Assembly (NCBI GenBank): GCA_902803725.1
Contig: CADCRD010000083.1
Span: 1-13,347 of the forward strand
DNA: 13,347 nucleotides
Source: an uncultured Eubacteriales bacterium
GTDB taxonomy: Bacteria; Bacillota; Clostridia; Peptostreptococcales; Anaerovoracaceae
Direction: 5' to 3'
Shown: positions 1-6,931 of the stretch, in pieces
How the letters are laid out: the number at the start of each line of letters is the position of its first letter
Position numbering within the stretch: the stretch's first letter is position 1
Made by a program: the position numbers and the translations under genes
The notes under the pieces: model-generated
The model's input: only the letters and a program-made list of their open reading frames with translations
What the model was told of the DNA's origin: nothing
The model's database searches: none

Positions 1-19
1 ATGAAATGAGGACTAAACA

Positions 20-901
20 GTGAGGAAGATTTCGATCGTGCTGCTGGCTCTTACGGCCATCATATGCACGGGATGTATGGAGATAGAGACAAGTTACGAA
101 CTCGAGCAGTCATATCCTGTAGACGGAAGACAGGGCGTGTGCTATGAAGACGGATTCTGCTGGATCAGCGGCAGCCAGTCGCTGGCAAAATATGATGCGA
201 AAATGAATAAGATCGCTGAAAACACGGAGCCGTTCGAGGGGTATGAGTCAGAGGTGAACCACATAGGCGACATAGATGTATATATGGGAGAGATATATGC
301 AGGAACCGAATTCTTTATGGATGGTGTCAGCAGCAACATACAGATCTCGATATATGACGCGGACACTCTGAAACTCAAAAGGACATTTCCGTTTGAACCT
401 GAGAGTGGCCAGAAGGAATGCTCCGGGATCGCGGTCGATCCTGAACACAGGACGGTATGGATGTGCTCCTGGGTCGGGGGAGAGAGCGGAAGATATATTT
501 ACAAATATGATCTCATGAACGGGGAATACCTTGGAAAGGTTCTCCTGAAAGAACCACCGAAATGGATACAGGGGATCGCCTGCAGCAATGGATATCTATA
601 TATTACTGCTGACGACGGAGATGCAGACAAGGGCGAGCCGGATCATCTTTACCGCACCAGGATCAGGAGGGGCGCAAAAAGTGCCATGGTCGAACCAGAA
701 AAGACATTCAACGATGTGAAAAAGCAGGGTGAGATAGAGGGGCTGTCTTTTGACAGGAACAACGGCAAGCTGTTTCTGCTCTACAACAGGGGAGCAATAA
801 TAAAGCTCGGGATGCCGACGGGATTCTATCCGGGATATGACAGGGAGATCTCTGAGGTGTTCAGATACAACATGAGCAGGGAATTTGCTGCAGGAAATTG
901 A
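20..901 (+). CDS. Putative lipoprotein with beta-propeller-like repeats, function unknown
   Basis: A 293-residue exported protein. It begins with a positive N-terminus (MRK), a hydrophobic stretch (residues 4-15) and a possible lipobox ending CTGC at Cys19; Cys at the -3 position is atypical, so lipidation is likely but not certain. The mature part has recurring short motifs of the kind seen in beta-propeller or SMP-30-like folds: a GIAVDP segment near residue 136, a QGIAC segment near 184 and an EGLSFD segment near 239, each followed by hydrophobic strand patterns. No catalytic motif was recognised. The start is GTG at 20-22, with GAGGA at 8-12 as ribosome binding site (7 nt spacing). Most Arg codons are AGG, whereas the PTS genes favour AGA/CGT, which suggests low expression. 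It converges on maf with only 12 bp between stop codons. An ATG-AAA-TGA at 1-9 could be the tail of an upstream gene. The coding call is solid; the function is unknown. Confidence 0.85.
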   Translation: MRKISIVLLALTAIICTGCMEIETSYELEQSYPVDGRQGVCYEDGFCWISGSQSLAKYDAKMNKIAENTEPFEGYESEVNHIGDIDVYMGEIYAGTEFFMDGVSSNIQISIYDADTLKLKRTFPFEPESGQKECSGIAVDPEHRTVWMCSWVGGESGRYIYKYDLMNGEYLGKVLLKEPPKWIQGIACSNGYLYITADDGDADKGEPDHLYRTRIRRGAKSAMVEPEKTFNDVKKQGEIEGLSFDRNNGKLFLLYNRGAIIKLGMPTGFYPGYDREISEVFRYNMSREFAAGN

Positions 902-913
902 TGCCGGTTTCGG

Positions 914-1603
914 TCATTTGATCGGAGTGATGTTTGCTTCTTTGAGAAATCGCTGAAACGGAAAGCCTATGATATTGTCAAGGTCTCCGATAATATGATC
1001 TGTATATTTGCCAAAGGTTTCCTGGATGGCATAGCCGCCGGCTTTGTCATAGGGTTCGTCGGTCTTTACATAAGCATATAGTTCGTCAACCGGTATGTCT
1101 TTAAAAAATACTTCACTGGATTCATAAAAACATTTTATGAACTGATCGTTATTGCGGGAGATCAGACATACTCCGGTCAGAACATGATGCGAACGTCCTG
1201 AAAGAGAAGAGAGCATTTCGTATGCCTCTTTTTCGCTTTTTGGTTTTCCCAGGATCCTTCCTTCAGTGTAGTCTACAACGATAGTATCAGCTGAAATGAT
1301 CATATATTCATTCGGATCAATTGAATCTCTTGCTGAGAATTTTTCCTCAAAGGTACCGGAGTCTGCTTTCGAAAGATCAGAACAACAAAGAGTTCGATAA
1401 ACAGAGAGTCCTTTCTGCAGTGCGAGGAACATAACTGTTTCTGCCGGAGTCATAAAATCCGGGATTTTTTCCTCATAATCTGAAGGGATGACCTTTGGGT
1501 CGAAACCGTTCTTTCTGAACATTTCGATACGTCTGGGCGAAGCGCTGGCTAGTATCATTGTTTTATCGCTATTTTTGTGATCTGTCGTTTTGCTGTTTTT
1601 CAT
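914..1603 (-). CDS. maf: Maf-family nucleotide pyrophosphatase (dTTP/UTP type)
   Basis: Maf proteins hydrolyse non-canonical or pyrimidine nucleoside triphosphates to monophosphates and are linked to septum control or housecleaning. The signature SASPRR lies at residues 20-25 of the chosen start, followed by SADTIVV, GKPKSEKEAYEML, LSGRSHHVLTG and a DEPYDKAGGYAIQ block. The YDKAGGYAIQ form matches the YhdE-like dTTP/UTP group rather than the YceF-like group. The protein is 230 residues against about 190-200 for the family: there is a Lys/Ser/Thr-rich 15-residue N-terminal tail and a 15-20-residue hydrophilic insert (around residues 75-100) before SADTIVV. Start choice: ATG at 1603 sits 6 nt after an excellent -10 box, so the mRNA would be leaderless. 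The alternative ATG at 1558 (MILASASPRR) gives a more usual N-terminus but has no Shine-Dalgarno. No terminator was seen between this gene and the converging lipoprotein gene. Confidence 0.93.
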   Translation of the reverse strand: MKNSKTTDHKNSDKTMILASASPRRIEMFRKNGFDPKVIPSDYEEKIPDFMTPAETVMFLALQKGLSVYRTLCCSDLSKADSGTFEEKFSARDSIDPNEYMIISADTIVVDYTEGRILGKPKSEKEAYEMLSSLSGRSHHVLTGVCLISRNNDQFIKCFYESSEVFFKDIPVDELYAYVKTDEPYDKAGGYAIQETFGKYTDHIIGDLDNIIGFPFQRFLKEANITPIK

Positions 1604-1609
1604 GTCCGA

Positions 1610-1639
1610 ATTATAGCACAAACAATGGTTATCTGTTAA
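1610..1639 (-). promoter_or_regulatory. maf promoter, consensus -35 and extended -10
   Basis: Read on the minus strand: -35 TTAACA (1639-1634), an 18-bp spacer, then extended -10 TGCTATAAT with TATAAT at 1615-1610. The expected start of transcription, about 7 nt downstream of the -10, is the A of the maf ATG at 1603. There is no Shine-Dalgarno between promoter and ATG. Confidence 0.75.
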
Positions 1640-1673
1640 AATTAATAACAAAAAAGTCATAATAGTATTTAGA

Positions 1674-1679
1674 TATAAT
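1674..1679 (+). promoter_or_regulatory. Candidate -10 for the EFR1-like gene
   Basis: A TATAAT lies 29 nt upstream of the ATG at 1708, leaving room for a short leader and the ribosome binding site AGAGGT (1695-1700, 7 nt spacing). No convincing -35 was found in the A/T-rich DNA at the right distance, so only the -10 is proposed. It is divergent from the maf promoter, about 60 bp away. Confidence 0.4.
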
Positions 1680-1707
1680 TAATACAGCTGAGCAAGAGGT
1701 TAGGCTT

Positions 1708-2577
1708 ATGAAGATCAAAAAGGTTACGGCTGCATTTTTCAGCCCGACGGGAAATGTCCAAAAGGTTTCTGAGTGCATAGGCAGGGCAGCTGCTGAGATG
1801 CTGCAGGCAGAGTATATGGAGTTTGACTTTCTGAGACCTGAGAACAGATATGACATTATCCGTTTTGGACCGGATGAGCTCCTTGTTGTAGGTGTTCCTG
1901 TTTACGCCGGCAGAGTCCCAAACAAGATCCTGCCCTTCATACAGTCCGGTTTTCGCAGTGCTGCGGGGACATTCTGCATCCCTTTCGTATGTTTTGGAAA
2001 CAGATCGTTTGATGACGGACTTTCTGAGCTGACTATGGAAATGAGGAACAGTGGGTTTGCTGTCGTTGGTGCGGCAGCTGTCGCGAGCGAGCACTCTTTT
2101 TGCGAGAGTCTGGCATCAGGACGTCCGGACGAACAGGACATGCGTGCTGTCAGGGGATTCACTGAACGTATCTGCGAAAAGATCCTGTCGGCCGAAACAA
2201 CAGCCGGCTGTACAGCTGCGGATAATGGAGGCTCAGAGCTTATACTTGATGAAAATGACATTCCGGGAAACACTCCGCCCGGACCTTACTACACCCCAAG
2301 ACGAACAGATGGGGAGCCGGCGGTTTTCCTTAAGGCAAAACCGAAGACAGACAAAGAAAAATGTCATAAATGTATGGAATGTGCGGACAGGTGTCCGATG
2401 GGCAGCATCAGCTCGGATGACCCGGCACAGATCTCAGGCATCTGCATAAAATGTCAGGCTTGTATAAAGTGCTGTCCGAATCAGGCTAAGTTTTTCGATG
2501 ATCCGAACTTTCTTTCGCATAGAGAAGCTCTCGCGCTCAGCTTTGGACGCAGAGCAGAGAGCGTATTTGTTCTGTAA
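1708..2577 (+). CDS. EFR1-family flavodoxin/2[4Fe-4S] ferredoxin fusion
   Basis: A cytoplasmic 289-residue electron-transfer protein. The N-terminal half is flavodoxin-like: an FMN phosphate-loop motif SPTGN at residues 12-16 after a beta-strand, and VGVPVYAGRVP at 61-71, typical of EFR1-type proteins. The C-terminal part holds two CxxCxxCxxxCP clusters, Cys219/222/225/229 and Cys246/249/252/256, which would bind two [4Fe-4S] clusters; Cys255 is an extra cysteine beside the second set. Such fusions are widespread in anaerobic Firmicutes and presumably couple FMN to ferredoxin-level electrons, but no specific reaction is known from this sequence. The gene stands alone between the divergent maf gene and the fru promoter. 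No hairpin terminator is obvious after the stop. Confidence 0.9.
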   Translation: MKIKKVTAAFFSPTGNVQKVSECIGRAAAEMLQAEYMEFDFLRPENRYDIIRFGPDELLVVGVPVYAGRVPNKILPFIQSGFRSAAGTFCIPFVCFGNRSFDDGLSELTMEMRNSGFAVVGAAAVASEHSFCESLASGRPDEQDMRAVRGFTERICEKILSAETTAGCTAADNGGSELILDENDIPGNTPPGPYYTPRRTDGEPAVFLKAKPKTDKEKCHKCMECADRCPMGSISSDDPAQISGICIKCQACIKCCPNQAKFFDDPNFLSHREALALSFGRRAESVFVL

Positions 2578-2638
2578 GATACAGTGATGCAGGTGCAAAT
2601 CATTATCGAGAGAATTTTGTAAGTGGCCGTGAACGAAT

Positions 2639-2684
2639 ATGATTAAAATTGAAATAAAATGATTAATTTTGACGGAAAATGATT
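2639..2684 (+). repeat. Three ATGATT motifs at exact 20-bp spacing, probable FruR operator
   Basis: ATGATT occurs at 2639-2644, 2659-2664 and 2679-2684, each preceded by A/T-rich sequence (AAT or AAA). The first two copies also share a TTGA ten bases further on (2649 and 2669). A 20-bp period is about two helical turns, so all copies face the same side of the DNA. The third copy overlaps the -35 of the fruR promoter (2683-2688), as expected for a repressor site. An inverted copy (AATCAT) is at 2598-2603, 41 bp upstream of the first. DeoR-type sugar regulators commonly use direct repeats; assignment to FruR is inferred from position. Confidence 0.6.
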
Positions 2685-2711
2685 GACTGCGCCATGATAA
2701 ACTGGTAATAT
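2683..2711 (+). promoter_or_regulatory. fruR-fruK-fruA promoter
   Basis: -35 TTGACT (2683-2688), 17-bp spacer, -10 TAATAT (2706-2711) preceded by TGG, giving an extended -10. A perfect TATAAT at 2711-2716 overlaps but would leave a 22-bp spacer. The -35 lies inside the third 20-bp repeat. A second weak pair, TTGACG (2669-2674) with CATGAT (2693-2698), is possible. Confidence 0.65.
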
Positions 2712-2773
2712 ATAATCGTTGGAAAAGAAATCTGCTTATGCAGATGATTCGTATCACCGAAAGAGGGATCATG

Positions 2774-3535
2774 ATGTTACAGCAGGAACGATTTCAGATC
2801 ATTAAGGATGAAGTGCGGCGGCAGTCAGCTGTTACAGTGCACGATCTTGCCATAATGATGAATGTCAGTGAATCGACTGTCCGCAGAGACATATCTTCGC
2901 TGGATGATGCCGGCGAGATCAAAAAGGTATTCGGCGGAGCGGTCGCTATTGATAAAACAACAGATAAAGGAATCATCGCCAGAGAGAGTGGCATGGCTGA
3001 AAAATCGATGCTTTTTGTTGATGAAAAGCGTGCGATCGGAAGATATGCAGCCAGCCTTATCGAGGACGATGATTTTATTTTTATAGATGCCGGGACAACT
3101 ACAGGTTTTCTGATAGAAAATCTTGAGAACAGAAAGGCCACATACGTGACGAATGGAATGAGACATGCGATTCGCTTGTCCGAACTGGGATTCAAATCAT
3201 ACATCCTTGCAGGACAGGCAAAGTATCTTACAGAGGCAATAGCCGGAACACTGGCATGTGAAAGCATGAGACGATATGGGTTCACAAAATCGTTTATCGG
3301 CACGAACGGAATCGATATCAAAAAGGGACTGACGACGCCTGATATTGAAGAAGCAATGGTGAAGGAAGAGGCTGTCAGGCGTTCTGCCGAGGCATATATC
3401 CTGACAGACAGCAGCAAATTCGGCGCAGTTTCTTCTGTAAGCTTTGCTGACATCGGCAATGTGACTATCATAACTGACAAATGTCCCGATAAAAAATATG
3501 AAAAGAAAGCAAAGATAATTGCTGCAGCGGAATGA
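2774..3535 (+). CDS. fruR: DeoR-family transcriptional regulator of the fructose operon
   Basis: A 253-residue DNA-binding sugar-phosphate-responsive repressor. The N-terminal winged helix-turn-helix spans about residues 6-57 and carries the DeoR signature ESTVRRDISSLDDAGEIKK followed by FGGAV. The C-terminal sensor domain shows DAGTTT, an ILAGQ strand, NGID and a TDSSKFG motif near the end, as in DeoR/GlpR/FruR proteins. The start is ATG at 2774 (MLQQERF), the usual N-terminus for the family, with AAGAGGG at 2761-2767 as ribosome binding site. ATG at 2771 is next to it; an upstream in-frame ATG at 2738 would add 12 unusual residues. It is first in an operon with fruK (31 nt downstream) and fruA. 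Fructose-1-phosphate is the likely inducer, by analogy with characterised FruR proteins; this is inferred from context. Confidence 0.92.
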   Translation: MLQQERFQIIKDEVRRQSAVTVHDLAIMMNVSESTVRRDISSLDDAGEIKKVFGGAVAIDKTTDKGIIARESGMAEKSMLFVDEKRAIGRYAASLIEDDDFIFIDAGTTTGFLIENLENRKATYVTNGMRHAIRLSELGFKSYILAGQAKYLTEAIAGTLACESMRRYGFTKSFIGTNGIDIKKGLTTPDIEEAMVKEEAVRRSAEAYILTDSSKFGAVSSVSFADIGNVTIITDKCPDKKYEKKAKIIAAAE

Positions 3536-3566
3536 TCTATATCAATGAGAAAGAGGAGGTAACGAA

Positions 3567-4505
3567 ATGATATATACAGTGACTTTCAATCCTGCTATAG
3601 ATTATGTGGTGAAAATGGACGGATTCACTTTGGGTGAAACGAACCGTACAGCAGGTGAAGAGTATTATTTTGGCGGAAAAGGAATCAACGTTTCTATCAT
3701 CCTGAACGAGCTGGGTCTTGATACGACGGCTATGGGATTCATAAGCGGATTCACCGGCAGAGCATTGGAAGAAGGGCTCCAGAATCAAGGTATCAGAACA
3801 GCATTTGTCGAGCTGGATGAGTCAAAAGGAATAACAAGAATAAACATGAAGATCAAATCCGGTGAAGGTGACAGCATTACCGAGACCGAGATAAACGGGC
3901 AGGGCCCTCATATAACAGAGGCAGCTGCAGAACAGCTGCTTGGCAGGATAAAGGCTCTTTCAGATGACGATATTCTGATCATCAGCGGTTCGGTACCAAA
4001 AACCATGCCGGAGGACACATATGAGCAGATCCTTGCATGCCTCACTGTATCAGACAGATCCGATGGAATGCGTATTCCGGTAGTCGTGGATGCGACGGGA
4101 GATCTGCTGATGAATGTACTCGCTTACAGACCTTTCCTGATAAAGCCGAACAATGATGAACTGTCTGAGATGCTGGAAAGCCCGATGGATGAAACGGAAC
4201 AGATCATCGAAGGTGCTAAGGAACTCAGAAGAAGAGGTGCGCGCAACGTCATTATTTCAAGAGGCTCAAAGGGAGCAGTCATGGTTACTGAAACGGATGA
4301 TGTTATCGTGCAGGAACCGATCCCCGGAAAAACAGTTAATTCCGTGGGTGCCGGAGATTCGATGGTAGCCGGCTTTGTTGCCGGATATATAAAGGAAAAC
4401 AGTTATGAATATGCGTTACGATTGGGAACGGCTGCAGGCTCGGCAACGGCCTGCTCACCTGGTCTGGCATCGAGAGAGGAAATTGAAAGGAGAATGTCGA
4501 AATGA
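3567..4505 (+). CDS. fruK: 1-phosphofructokinase
   Basis: Phosphorylates fructose-1-phosphate, the product of the fructose PTS, to fructose-1,6-bisphosphate with ATP in the cytoplasm. It is a PfkB/ribokinase-fold enzyme of the usual size (312 residues). Visible motifs are NPAID (8-12), the substrate-binding GGKGIN (36-41), IKPN (192-195) and the anion-hole/catalytic GAGDS (261-265, catalytic Asp264). PfkB relatives such as tagatose-6-phosphate kinase share these motifs; the immediate coupling to a fructose-type EIIABC supports 1-phosphofructokinase. The start at 3567 has a strong ribosome binding site AGGAGGT (3554-3560, 6 nt spacing). Its TGA overlaps the ATG of fruA by 4 bp (ATGA), indicating translational coupling. 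Confidence 0.95.
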   Translation: MIYTVTFNPAIDYVVKMDGFTLGETNRTAGEEYYFGGKGINVSIILNELGLDTTAMGFISGFTGRALEEGLQNQGIRTAFVELDESKGITRINMKIKSGEGDSITETEINGQGPHITEAAAEQLLGRIKALSDDDILIISGSVPKTMPEDTYEQILACLTVSDRSDGMRIPVVVDATGDLLMNVLAYRPFLIKPNNDELSEMLESPMDETEQIIEGAKELRRRGARNVIISRGSKGAVMVTETDDVIVQEPIPGKTVNSVGAGDSMVAGFVAGYIKENSYEYALRLGTAAGSATACSPGLASREEIERRMSK

Positions 4506-6475
4506 AAATCAGAGATCTGTTAAAGCCGGAATCGATCGTGATAAACGCTCCGGCCAAGACAAAAGACGAAGCGATCAGCATGCTCATCGACAAGCATGAC
4601 GAGGCCGGCAATCTCTCCGACAAACAGGTATACACAGATGGTATCCTGAAAAGAGAGAGTGAGAGTACTACGGCTATTGGTGAAGGTATTGCAATTCCGC
4701 ACTGCAAGAGTGATTCGGTAATCAATCCGGGTCTGGCAGCGATGACTGTTCCGGAGGGGATCGATTATGGCGCACCGGACGGTCAGCCTTCGAATCTGGT
4801 ATTCATGATAGCAGCCCCGATGGATGGCGATCTGCATCTGGATGTACTGGCAAAGCTGATGACACTGCTGATGGATCTCGATCTGAGAAAGCGTCTGCTT
4901 GCTGCAGAAAGCGGTGAGGCTTTCCTGGATGAACTGAACAAGGCTGAAGCTGCAAAATTCCCGGAAGAGGCTGAAGAAAGTGCAGACGAAGCTTCTGCAG
5001 CTGCAGTTTCTGAGGATGCGGCAGCATCTGAAGAAACAAAAGAAGGTGCTTACAGAGTACTTGCAGTAACAGCATGCCCGACAGGTATCGCGCATACTTA
5101 CATGGCTGCTGAGGCTCTGAATCAAAAGGCAGAGGAGATGGGAATATCCATCAAGGTCGAGACGAATGGTTCAGGCGGGGCAAAGAACGAACTGACTGCT
5201 GATGATATCGCAGCAGCTGAGGCTATCATCGTTGCTGCAGACAAACAGGTCGCAATGGCGAGATTTGCAGGAAAGAAAGTTCTTAAGACAAAGGTCGCAG
5301 ACGGCATCAACAAGCCTGAAGAACTGATAAACAAAGCTCTTAGTGACAGTTGTCCGGTATTTGAAGGTGAGGCACTCACAGAATCAGCTGAGGCTGATAC
5401 TCTGAATGAGAGTATGGGAAGAAAGATTTACAAAGCACTGATGAACGGCGTTTCATACATGCTGCCATTCGTTATCGGCGGCGGTATCATGATCGCTCTG
5501 GCATTTCTGATCGATACACTGGCAGGAGCACCGAGGGACGGAAATTTCGGTACTTATACAGCTGCCGCAGCATTCTTCAAGGGTGCAGGCGGAGTTGCAT
5601 TCGGATTCATGCTGCCGGTACTTGCAGGTTTTATCGCTCACGGTATCGCAGACAGACCGGCGATCGCAGTCGGCTTTACAGGCGGTGCACTGGCTGCAGC
5701 AGGCAGCACATTTGCTGAACCTGCAGGAGATGCTGCAGCTGTATCGGGATTCCTGGGTGCTCTGCTGGCTGGTTTCGCAGGCGGCCTGATCGTTCTGATG
5801 CTGAACAAGCTATTCGGAAAAATGCCTGAATTCGTTCAGAGAATGATGCCTGTCCTGATAATCCCTCTGCTCGGCATAACGCTGATGTCGCTGTTGATGT
5901 TCGCGATAAATCCGTTCATCGGAATGATCAATTCAGGCCTGACTAATGCGCTGTCATCAATGGGTGATTCTTCTGCGATCCTGCTCGGATGCATCGTGGC
6001 AGGCATGATGGCAATAGATATGGGTGGCCCATTCAACAAGGCAGCTTATGTTTTCGGAACAGGAATGCTGGCAAACGGCAACTACAGCATCATGGCAGCT
6101 GTAATGATAGGCGGCATGATCCCGCCGATCGCCATCGCTCTTTCCACAACATTCTTCAAGAACAGATGGACAGACAACGAGAGAAAATCTGGTCCGGTCA
6201 ACTATATCATGGGACTCTGCTTCATCACAGAAGGCGCTATCCCATACGCGGCTGCTGACCCGCTGAGAGTAATACCTTCATGCATAGTCGGTTCGGCTCT
6301 GGGCGGCGCGCTCTCAATGGCATTCGGATGTACACTGATGGCTCCTCACGGCGGCATATTCGTATTCCCGGTAGTCGGACATGTTCTGGGATACATAATA
6401 GCTCTTGTTGCCGGTGCTGCGGCAGGTATGGTAATGCTGGCTCTGCTGAAGAAAAAACAGCCGGTTTCACAATAA
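4502..6475 (+). CDS. fruA: PTS fructose transporter, fused EIIABC
   Basis: Imports fructose across the cytoplasmic membrane while phosphorylating it to fructose-1-phosphate. Domain order in 657 residues: EIIA (1-145) with the phosphorylated His67 in the IAIPHCKSD context and a second conserved His112; an Ala/Glu/Ser-rich flexible linker (148-182); EIIB (184-285) with phospho-Cys192 in VTACPTGIAHTYMAAEAL, the fructose-family pattern; and EIIC (about 305-655), a polytopic membrane domain with GGGIMIALAFL, DMGGPFNKAAY and FITEGAIPYAA segments typical of fructose permeases. The start overlaps the fruK stop by 4 bp. The low-complexity linker probably lets EIIA reach EIIB. Specificity could include related sugars such as mannose, but the fruK partner makes fructose most likely. 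No strong terminator follows the stop, so some read-through into ptsH is possible. Confidence 0.95.
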   Translation: MKIRDLLKPESIVINAPAKTKDEAISMLIDKHDEAGNLSDKQVYTDGILKRESESTTAIGEGIAIPHCKSDSVINPGLAAMTVPEGIDYGAPDGQPSNLVFMIAAPMDGDLHLDVLAKLMTLLMDLDLRKRLLAAESGEAFLDELNKAEAAKFPEEAEESADEASAAAVSEDAAASEETKEGAYRVLAVTACPTGIAHTYMAAEALNQKAEEMGISIKVETNGSGGAKNELTADDIAAAEAIIVAADKQVAMARFAGKKVLKTKVADGINKPEELINKALSDSCPVFEGEALTESAEADTLNESMGRKIYKALMNGVSYMLPFVIGGGIMIALAFLIDTLAGAPRDGNFGTYTAAAAFFKGAGGVAFGFMLPVLAGFIAHGIADRPAIAVGFTGGALAAAGSTFAEPAGDAAAVSGFLGALLAGFAGGLIVLMLNKLFGKMPEFVQRMMPVLIIPLLGITLMSLLMFAINPFIGMINSGLTNALSSMGDSSAILLGCIVAGMMAIDMGGPFNKAAYVFGTGMLANGNYSIMAAVMIGGMIPPIAIALSTTFFKNRWTDNERKSGPVNYIMGLCFITEGAIPYAAADPLRVIPSCIVGSALGGALSMAFGCTLMAPHGGIFVFPVVGHVLGYIIALVAGAAAGMVMLALLKKKQPVSQ

Positions 6476-6548
6476 GCGCTGATGGCACAGATCAAGGACT
6501 GTTTTAAATAAAATTAAAACGAATATCAGAATATGAAATAATGATATA

Positions 6549-6557
6549 TGATATAAT
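6549..6557 (+). promoter_or_regulatory. ptsH promoter, extended -10
   Basis: TGATATAAT (TATAAT 6552-6557 preceded by TGA) lies 37 nt upstream of the ptsH ATG. No good -35 is seen at 16-18 bp, which extended -10 promoters tolerate. The 119-bp gap 6476-6594 is A/T-rich and also holds ATGATA copies at 6541 and 6548 and an A/T inverted repeat at 6501-6520. It suggests that ptsHI has expression independent of fructose. Confidence 0.55.
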
Positions 6558-6594
6558 GAATGAAGTATTATTAACTCATTGAAAGGAGATCACC

Positions 6595-6861
6595 ATGGTA
6601 TCAAAAGTAACAAAGGTAGTAAATTCACAGGGATTTCATATGAGACCTGCTACTGTATTTGTAGGCGAAATGGCTAAGTTTCAGAGCGACATCAATCTCG
6701 TATGCGAGGGCAAGACTGTAAATGCCAAGAGTCTTATGAACATTATTGCCAGCGCTATCAAATGTGGAATGGAGGTTGAAGTTACAGCTGACGGTCCGGA
6801 TGAAGAAGCAGCACTGGCTAAGGCAGTTGAAATGATCGATAACGGATTAGGTGAGGATTAA
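6595..6861 (+). CDS. ptsH: Phosphocarrier protein HPr
   Basis: The small phosphocarrier (88 residues, normal size) that passes phosphate from Enzyme I to sugar-specific EIIA domains. The active-site His15 is in GFHMRPA (13-19; Met replaces the more common Ala after the His). Ser46 is present in NAKSLMNII (43-51), the site of HPr kinase in Firmicutes, so the protein could support CcpA-type carbon catabolite repression; the kinase gene itself is not in this window. The start at 6595 has ribosome binding site AAAGGAG (7-8 nt spacing). It lies 119 bp after fruA with its own promoter and 70 bp before ptsI, separated by a strong stem-loop. Confidence 0.97.
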   Translation: MVSKVTKVVNSQGFHMRPATVFVGEMAKFQSDINLVCEGKTVNAKSLMNIIASAIKCGMEVEVTADGPDEEAALAKAVEMIDNGLGED

Positions 6862-6877
6862 TCATTGGAACTGTTGG

Positions 6878-6908
6878 GTGCTCATGGTTATTTATTGATC
6901 ATGAGCAC
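6878..6908 (+). promoter_or_regulatory. Stem-loop between ptsH and ptsI
   Basis: A perfect 9-bp inverted repeat, GTGCTCATG (6878-6886) and CATGAGCAC (6900-6908), extends inward by four more pairs (two G-T) to leave a 5-nt TTTAT loop. It is followed by TGCTTTTA, a poor U-tract, so it is more likely an attenuator, a partial terminator or an RNA-processing/stability hairpin than a full terminator. It ends 10 nt before the ptsI ribosome binding site. Its position would let HPr be made in excess over Enzyme I. Confidence 0.7.
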
Positions 6909-6931
6909 TGCTTTTACAGGAGGAAAATAAG

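Noticed and set aside
2794..3480. Long open frame (228 codons) on the minus strand within fruR.
   Set aside because: It is antisense to a clear DeoR gene, has low-complexity Ser/Ile composition and no ribosome binding site or recognisable motif.
6501..6520. A/T inverted repeat GTTTTAA/TTAAAAC after fruA.
   Set aside because: Seven A/T-rich pairs would be too weak for a terminator and there is no U-tract; in such A/T-rich DNA it may be chance.
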